Shown: positions 6,142-10,243 of the stretch, piece by piece | How the letters are laid out: each line of letters opens with the position of its first letter | How positions within the stretch are numbered: the first letter of the stretch is position 1 | Source: JAAURS01 sp031362245 | GTDB lineage: Bacteria > Cyanobacteriota > Cyanobacteriia > Thermosynechococcales > Thermosynechococcaceae | Direction of reading: 5' to 3' | Length of the DNA: 10,243 bases | Assembly: GCA_031362245.1 (NCBI GenBank) | Contig: JANLSD010000086.1 | Location: forward strand, 1 to 10,243 | Program-made: the position numbers and the translations under genes | The notes under the pieces: generated by a model | The model's database searches: none | What the model saw: only the letters and a program-made list of their open reading frames with translations | What the model was told of the DNA's origin: nothing

Positions 6142-7842
6142 ATGGCAGACTCCTTTCCCTGGTTGACCACCCTTCTGCTACTGCCTGCATTTGCTGCGAT
6201 CGCCATCCCTTTTATACCGGACAAAGACGGCAAGACCATCCGTTGGTATGCCTTGGGCGTTGGCATCATAGAGTTTATTCTGATGTGTTACGTCTTTTGG
6301 ACGCACTATGATGCCAGCAACACGTCGTTTCAGCTTGTAGAGAAGTACGCTTGGCTCCCCACCTTGGGGTTGAGCTGGGCTGTGTCAGTGGATGGGTTAT
6401 CGGTGCCCCTGGTGATTTTGGCGGGTCTGGTGACAACGCTGTCTATTTTTGCGTCTTGGCAGGTGGATCGAAAGCCACGGCTGTACTACGGCCTGATGCT
6501 GTTGCTGTACTCGGCCCAGATTGGGGTTTTTATCGCCCAGGATTTAGTGCTGCTGTTTATTATGTGGGAACTGGAGCTGGTTCCAATCTATCTGCTGGTC
6601 TCCATTTGGGGTGGCCCTAACCGTCAGTATTCTGCCACTAAATTTTTACTCTACACCGCAGCCGCCTCTGTGTTTATCCTTGTGGCGGCATTGGGGATGG
6701 GGCTTTATGGCGACAACATTACCTTCGATATCGCTGAGCTAGGACTTAAACATTATCCCCTTGCCCTAGAAATCCCCCTCTATGCCGGATTGCTGATTGC
6801 CTTTGGCGCAAAATTGGCGATCTTTCCCCTCCATACTTGGCTCCCAGATGCCCACGGTGAGGCTTCGGCACCTGTTTCTATGATTTTGGCGGGGGTTCTG
6901 CTCAAGATGGGAGCCTACGGACTGATCCGGCTCAACATGGAGCTATTGGGCGATGCCCATATTTACTTTGCTCCAGCCCTCGCCATTTTGGGCGTGGTCA
7001 ATATTATCTATGGCGCATTTAACTCCTTTGCCCAGACCAACCTGAAGCGTCGTCTGGCCTATTCGTCGGTGTCTCATATGGGATTTGTGCTGTTGGGCAT
7101 TACGTCGTTTACAGACATTGGCATGAGCGGCGCAATGCTCCAGATGATTTCTCATGGACTCATTGCTTCGGTGCTGTTCTTTCTGGCGGGTGTGACCTAT
7201 GACCGCACCCACACCATGTCCATGAAGGAAATGGGGAATATTGCCCAGGTGATGCCGAAGGTGTTTGCGCTGTTTACGGCGAGTGCCTTGGCATCCCTGG
7301 CGCTACCAGGCATGAGTGGCTTTGTGAGTGAACTGGCGGTATTTATTGGCATGACCACCAACGATGTGTTCAGTGATTCTTTCCGCATTGTGACGGTGTT
7401 CCTCTCTGCCGTTGGGGTGATTTTGACGCCCATTTATTTGCTCTCAATGCTGCGGCAGGTGTTTTACGATGCTGGCGTGGTGCAAACCTGCGATATTTTG
7501 CCAGCTTGCGATATTGAGGAGATGCAGTTTCAAAACCTGGGTGCCCAGGAGGCGGTTTGTTTTGGTACGAGCTGTGTGTTGCCAGCGGATGCTGCGTTTA
7601 TTGACGCAAAGCCTCGTGAAATCTTTATTGCGGTTTGCTTTCTGATGCTGATTATTGGCGTGGGGGTTTATCCCAAGCTCGCCACTCAGATTTACGATGC
7701 CAAGATGGTTGCGGTGAATGCTCAGGTGCGTCAATCCTATGTTCAGGTTGCTCAAAACAACCCGAATCTTTATGCAGCTGGATTTTCGGTACCTAAGCTT
7801 CCAGCACCTGAGCTTGCGACAGTTCTAGTAGACCATTACTGA
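6142..7842 (+). CDS. ndhD: NAD(P)H-quinone oxidoreductase (NDH-1) subunit 4, NdhD; probably the NdhD2-like paralogue
   Basis: A 566-residue antiporter-like proton-pumping subunit of thylakoid NDH-1, which carries electrons from ferredoxin to plastoquinone in cyclic electron flow and respiration. About fourteen membrane segments are visible. Key residues of the proton path are present: E143 in MWELELVP, K224 in FGAKLAIFP, and the HTWLPDAHGEASAPVSM motif at 231-247. DKDGKTIRWYALGV (27-40) is a typical NdhD N-terminal segment. Two points suggest the NdhD2-type rather than NdhD1: the length exceeds the roughly 525 residues of NdhD1, and the gene stands alone without the ndhF1 that often neighbours ndhD1. 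That is inference. A hydrophilic loop at about 443-490 contains four cysteines (450, 456, 473, 478). The start is forced: an in-frame TAA (6121-6123) precedes it and the ATG is the first start codon, with no Shine-Dalgarno sequence. The stop overlaps the 3' end of rca by 7 bases. Confidence 0.95.
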   Translation: MADSFPWLTTLLLLPAFAAIAIPFIPDKDGKTIRWYALGVGIIEFILMCYVFWTHYDASNTSFQLVEKYAWLPTLGLSWAVSVDGLSVPLVILAGLVTTLSIFASWQVDRKPRLYYGLMLLLYSAQIGVFIAQDLVLLFIMWELELVPIYLLVSIWGGPNRQYSATKFLLYTAAASVFILVAALGMGLYGDNITFDIAELGLKHYPLALEIPLYAGLLIAFGAKLAIFPLHTWLPDAHGEASAPVSMILAGVLLKMGAYGLIRLNMELLGDAHIYFAPALAILGVVNIIYGAFNSFAQTNLKRRLAYSSVSHMGFVLLGITSFTDIGMSGAMLQMISHGLIASVLFFLAGVTYDRTHTMSMKEMGNIAQVMPKVFALFTASALASLALPGMSGFVSELAVFIGMTTNDVFSDSFRIVTVFLSAVGVILTPIYLLSMLRQVFYDAGVVQTCDILPACDIEEMQFQNLGAQEAVCFGTSCVLPADAAFIDAKPREIFIAVCFLMLIIGVGVYPKLATQIYDAKMVAVNAQVRQSYVQVAQNNPNLYAAGFSVPKLPAPELATVLVDHY

Positions 7843-9113
7843 GGTCGCACAATCATTTCTTCTAAAAGGCGCGTTTGAGTTTTGGGGTTATAGCCCACCA
7901 GTTTGATATAGCTTTTGGGGTTGGCTTTGATGCAGTCCAAAATTCCGGCAACGGCTCTGGTTGCATTATCAGGAGACTGACTCCAGGGCCAACTGCGCCA
8001 AATATTGCCGGATTTTTCTCGTGAGGATGCGGTTTCTAGGCTCAGTCGTCCACCTTGCTGGAGCGATCGCTCCAGTAATTTTTCAATACTGCCAAAGGAG
8101 ATATGGCTGGGCCAGTCTGGGGGCGCTGTAATGGTCTCAAAATCAACGGCGGCCTTATGTTCTAGGGGATGCTCAATCGTCGTTTTCGGATTACTGTGCA
8201 CAGGGCGTTGGGGTTCTGTGGGTTGGGCCAAGTTGGGATTGGAGACATACTCACGGGCAAGCTGGGATCGTACCAGTCGCTGTTGCTCTTCTACAAGCTC
8301 AGCCCCCAAGGCCAGCAAGTAGTCCAAGGTCACGTTCGCCTTCACCGCGCCAAGGGTTTTGTCTGGGTTATTGACCAGATGGGAAGACACTCGGTCTACC
8401 CCCACCTGGCGGATAAAGGCACGGACTTGTTCGTCGTAGACGCGCGATCGCAGGGCACCAAAGAAATCTACAGACTGGCTCGGGAAGGTTGTCAGGAGCC
8501 GATCTACATCGGATTTGGACAGATGATCTTCTTCAAAAATACCCGCCACAATGCCAAGGCGATCTTCCTGGGACGGTTCCCAGTAAAACTTGTCCATCCG
8601 TCCATCCCGCACCAGCGGCGCGTAGAGGGTGGAAAAGTCATTCCCCGTCACAATAATCGGCACCCGGGGCGTGGGCTGGGTTTCGTAGCTGCCTGGGAGC
8701 TGAACATCCGTGGGGTTGTCGGCAATATTCATCAGCGTGCCGTTAACGAGCTGGGTGTTGATGGTATATTGCGTGGTCTTATCCACCCGTCCGGCACCCG
8801 CATCAATATCGTTAATGAGCAGCACACACATTTTGCCCCGCACCTTAATCAAATCCGCCGCCTCACGATAGCGAGCGCGAATCAGTCGTACCGGATCGCC
8901 TGCATCTGGGCTTTCTAGCTCCCCTGCGGACATGCGAACTGGCTCAATGCCCATGAGCTTAAACACCAGCTCACACTGAAAAGACTTACCCTCACCCTTG
9001 CGTCCATGCACCCCCAAAATGACAGGCACCCGGACATCGGGCAAATCCATAAAATTTTTGGTAATGTGAATGGCAACTTTATCGAGAAAGCGAGGTGAGA
9101 CGTAGTAACTCAT
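7836..9113 (-). CDS. rca: Rubisco activase (AAA+) with C-terminal Rubisco small-subunit-like (SSUL) domain
   Basis: An AAA+ remodelling ATPase that releases inhibitory sugar phosphates from Rubisco. The AAA+ core (about 1-285) begins with the typical MSYYVSPRFLDK segment. Walker A is GVHGRKGEGKS at 34-44 (K43), Walker B VLLINDID at 97-104, and the sensor-1 region ends in VTGND with N158. Arginines R169 and R172 lie in the LVRDGRMDKFYWEP block. Residues about 290-338 form a Pro/Thr/Glu-rich linker. Residues 339-424 form an SSUL domain like the repeats of the carboxysome scaffold CcmM, ending in the characteristic YIKLVGYNPKTQTRLLEEMI pattern. In cyanobacteria SSUL-bearing activases are recruited to Rubisco in beta-carboxysomes. 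Of the two cysteines that form a disulfide in CcmM SSUL modules, only C394 appears, the other position being W375 by my eye alignment. No clear ribosome binding site precedes the ATG. The gene is divergent from ppx/gppA and overlaps ndhD tail-to-tail. Confidence 0.95.
   Translation of the reverse strand: MSYYVSPRFLDKVAIHITKNFMDLPDVRVPVILGVHGRKGEGKSFQCELVFKLMGIEPVRMSAGELESPDAGDPVRLIRARYREAADLIKVRGKMCVLLINDIDAGAGRVDKTTQYTINTQLVNGTLMNIADNPTDVQLPGSYETQPTPRVPIIVTGNDFSTLYAPLVRDGRMDKFYWEPSQEDRLGIVAGIFEEDHLSKSDVDRLLTTFPSQSVDFFGALRSRVYDEQVRAFIRQVGVDRVSSHLVNNPDKTLGAVKANVTLDYLLALGAELVEEQQRLVRSQLAREYVSNPNLAQPTEPQRPVHSNPKTTIEHPLEHKAAVDFETITAPPDWPSHISFGSIEKLLERSLQQGGRLSLETASSREKSGNIWRSWPWSQSPDNATRAVAGILDCIKANPKSYIKLVGYNPKTQTRLLEEMIVRPQ
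8058..8075. repeat. HIP1 octamer within an 18-base perfect palindrome
   Basis: CTGGAGCGATCGCTCCAG is a perfect palindrome centred on the cyanobacterial HIP1 octamer GCGATCGC (8063-8070), inside the SSUL-coding part of rca. Further exact HIP1 copies are at 5566-5573, 6196-6203, 8444-8451, 9528-9535 and 10135-10142. HIP1 over-representation is a known marker of many cyanobacterial genomes and supports the assignment of this window. Confidence 0.9.
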
Positions 9114-9139
9114 TACTGACCAAACACGAGATCTTTCTT

Positions 9140-9165
9140 ATTATGAAGGTCAGCGTGACCGTAAT
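9140..9165. promoter_or_regulatory. Dyad in the rca-ppx/gppA divergent intergenic region, possible operator
   Basis: The core GGTCA-GCG-TGACC (9148-9160) is a perfect inverted repeat, flanked by ATTA (9140-9143) and TAAT (9162-9165), giving a longer imperfect dyad with a three-base offset. It lies 27-52 bases upstream of the rca start, in the only space available for the rca promoter and part of the 180-base gap (9114-9293). ATTA/TAAT half-sites recall LysR-type targets such as RbcR/CmpR in cyanobacteria, but the spacing does not match a site I can name. The rest of the gap holds no clear promoter. Confidence 0.3.
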
Positions 9166-9293
9166 GGCGCTTAATTTCCCACGGATCAGAAGCCTCAAAT
9201 GGATTTTTTGCAGCTAGCAACCGTGTACATTTGAGTGGGGGGAAACTCGCCCAAGATAGATGATGACTGCCGAGCAAAAGACAGGGATACTGC

Positions 9294-10243
9294 ATGGCTG
9301 CTGAACTTATAACCAATGCCTCCGTTGCGCCGAATGCTGCACAAGTTGACCCCAAAAGTCGGATTTTGGCGGCGATCGATGTTGGCACAAACTCAGTCCA
9401 TATGGTCGTGGTTCGCATCAACCCCGAACTCCCTGCGTTTAATATTGTGGATGCCGAAAAAAGCACGGTGCGACTGGGCGAACGGTGTCCTCAAACGGGT
9501 AATTTGACCGCAGAAGCAATGGCTAGGGCGATCGCCGCCCTCCGTCGCTGCTTAGACATGGCAAAGGTCTGGAATGCCGAACAGGTGATTGCCGTTGCCA
9601 CCAGCGCCACCCGCGAAGCCCCCAATGGCAAAGACTTTATTAGAGAAGTGGAAGCCCAGTTAGGGCTGCAAATCGACCTCATCTCAGGGCAAGAAGAAGC
9701 CCGACGGATTTATCTGGGCGTGCTGTCTGGTCTTGAATTTAACCATCAACTCCACGCCATAATTGACATTGGCGGCGGCTCTACTGAACTGATTTTGGGG
9801 GATGGTCATGACCCCCGTTTCCTCAGCAGCACTAAGGTTGGCGCAGTCCGTCTCACCAACGAATTTGTCCTTACAGATCCCATCAGCAATCGGGATTTTG
9901 ATCGGCTCCATGCCTACGTGCGCGGAATGCTGGAGTGGCCCCTCGAAGATCTGAAGGCCAAGATTGCACCAGGGGAAGCGGTCAAGATGGTGGGCACTTC
10001 CGGCACCATTGAAAGCCTGATTCGCCTGGATGCCTATGCTCAGGCTGGGGCACCCCCCACAACGCTAAGTGGCTATGTCCTCACCCTAGAGCGACTTCAG
10101 GCACTCAATCAGCGTCTACGGAAATTGTCCTTTGGCGATCGCTGTAAGATGCCAGGGATGTCCGAGCGACGGGCTGAAATCATCTTGGCAGGGGGCATGG
10201 TGCTCCAAGAGGTGATGCAAAACCTAGGGATGACTCAAGTCCA
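9294..10243 (+). CDS. Ppx/GppA-family exopolyphosphatase, 3' end outside the window
   Basis: The first 316 residues of a Ppx/GppA phosphatase, which hydrolyses inorganic polyphosphate and/or pppGpp. The ASKHA-type fold is clear: the phosphate-1 loop AAIDVGTNSVHMVVVR at 26-41 (D29), TSATREAPNG at 103-112, SGQEEARRIYLG at 131-142 with the family catalytic glutamate region, DIGGGSTELIL at 158-168 (phosphate-2 loop), and a GTSGTIESLIRL adenosine-like loop further on. The ERRAEIILAGG segment near the window end closes the N-terminal phosphatase module. Full-length cyanobacterial Ppx proteins usually continue into a helical C-terminal domain, which would lie beyond the window. The ATG (9294-9296) follows AGGGA at 9283-9287 and is the first start after an in-frame TGA (9264-9266), so the start is well supported. 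It is divergent from rca. Sequence alone does not separate Ppx from GppA activity. Confidence 0.93.
   Translation, partial: MAAELITNASVAPNAAQVDPKSRILAAIDVGTNSVHMVVVRINPELPAFNIVDAEKSTVRLGERCPQTGNLTAEAMARAIAALRRCLDMAKVWNAEQVIAVATSATREAPNGKDFIREVEAQLGLQIDLISGQEEARRIYLGVLSGLEFNHQLHAIIDIGGGSTELILGDGHDPRFLSSTKVGAVRLTNEFVLTDPISNRDFDRLHAYVRGMLEWPLEDLKAKIAPGEAVKMVGTSGTIESLIRLDAYAQAGAPPTTLSGYVLTLERLQALNQRLRKLSFGDRCKMPGMSERRAEIILAGGMVLQEVMQNLGMTQV

Noticed and set aside
8169..8918. 249-codon open frame on the plus strand inside rca
   Set aside because: It lies wholly antisense to a gene with clear Walker A, Walker B and SSUL motifs. The translation shows no domain pattern and is a shadow frame.
9260..9304. 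A 14-codon open frame (MMTAEQKTGILHGC) overlapping the ppx/gppA start, possible leader peptide
   Set aside because: No clear ribosome binding site, no regulatory codon run and no attenuator-like hairpins nearby. An ORF this short is expected by chance.
9113..9466. 117-codon open frame on the minus strand upstream of rca
   Set aside because: It covers the divergent intergenic gap and the 5' end of ppx/gppA antisense, and its protein has no recognisable features.

Overview
The window is chromosomal DNA from a cyanobacterium, most likely a filamentous or Leptolyngbya-like lineage. The evidence is a cyanobacterial-type NdhD subunit of NDH-1, a Rubisco activase fused to a small-subunit-like (SSUL) carboxysome-targeting domain, an outer-membrane Omp85 barrel, and six copies of the HIP1 palindrome GCGATCGC, all in the right half. 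Lineage below phylum is inference. Most of the window is ordinary core metabolism, and I did not find a convincing new multi-gene system.

Left edge (1-1178) is a decaying accessory patch. It starts with about 280 bases of AT-rich DNA without genes. Next comes a frameshifted C-terminal scrap of a large cyanobacterial NACHT-type ATPase (282-519, +). Facing it is a VapBC-like toxin-antitoxin pair on the minus strand. The Phd-type antitoxin (930-1178) looks intact. The PIN toxin (547-933) carries one in-frame TGA at codon 87, yet the same frame continues through the rest of a normal 128-residue PIN domain, including the HRDPFD motif.

Centre-left (1379-3992, +): argC for arginine biosynthesis, then, 49 bases later, a 499-residue outer-membrane barrel of the BamA/TamA type with a low-complexity N-terminal region in place of recognisable POTRA domains. 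A good intrinsic terminator follows at 4026-4062.

Centre (4064-5933, -): a PAP2-family membrane phosphatase and, upstream of it on the same strand, an AI-2E family membrane protein, separated by 91 bases holding a possible promoter.

Right (6142-10243): ndhD (+), probably the stand-alone NdhD2-like paralogue, overlaps by 7 bases tail-to-tail with the rca gene (-). rca is divergent from a Ppx/GppA phosphatase gene (+) that runs off the right end. NdhD (NDH-1, cyclic electron flow/respiration) and Rca (Rubisco maintenance in carboxysomes) both serve photosynthetic carbon metabolism, and their shared 3' end leaves no room for a conventional terminator.

No tRNA, rRNA, CRISPR array, insertion sequence or phage gene was recognised.
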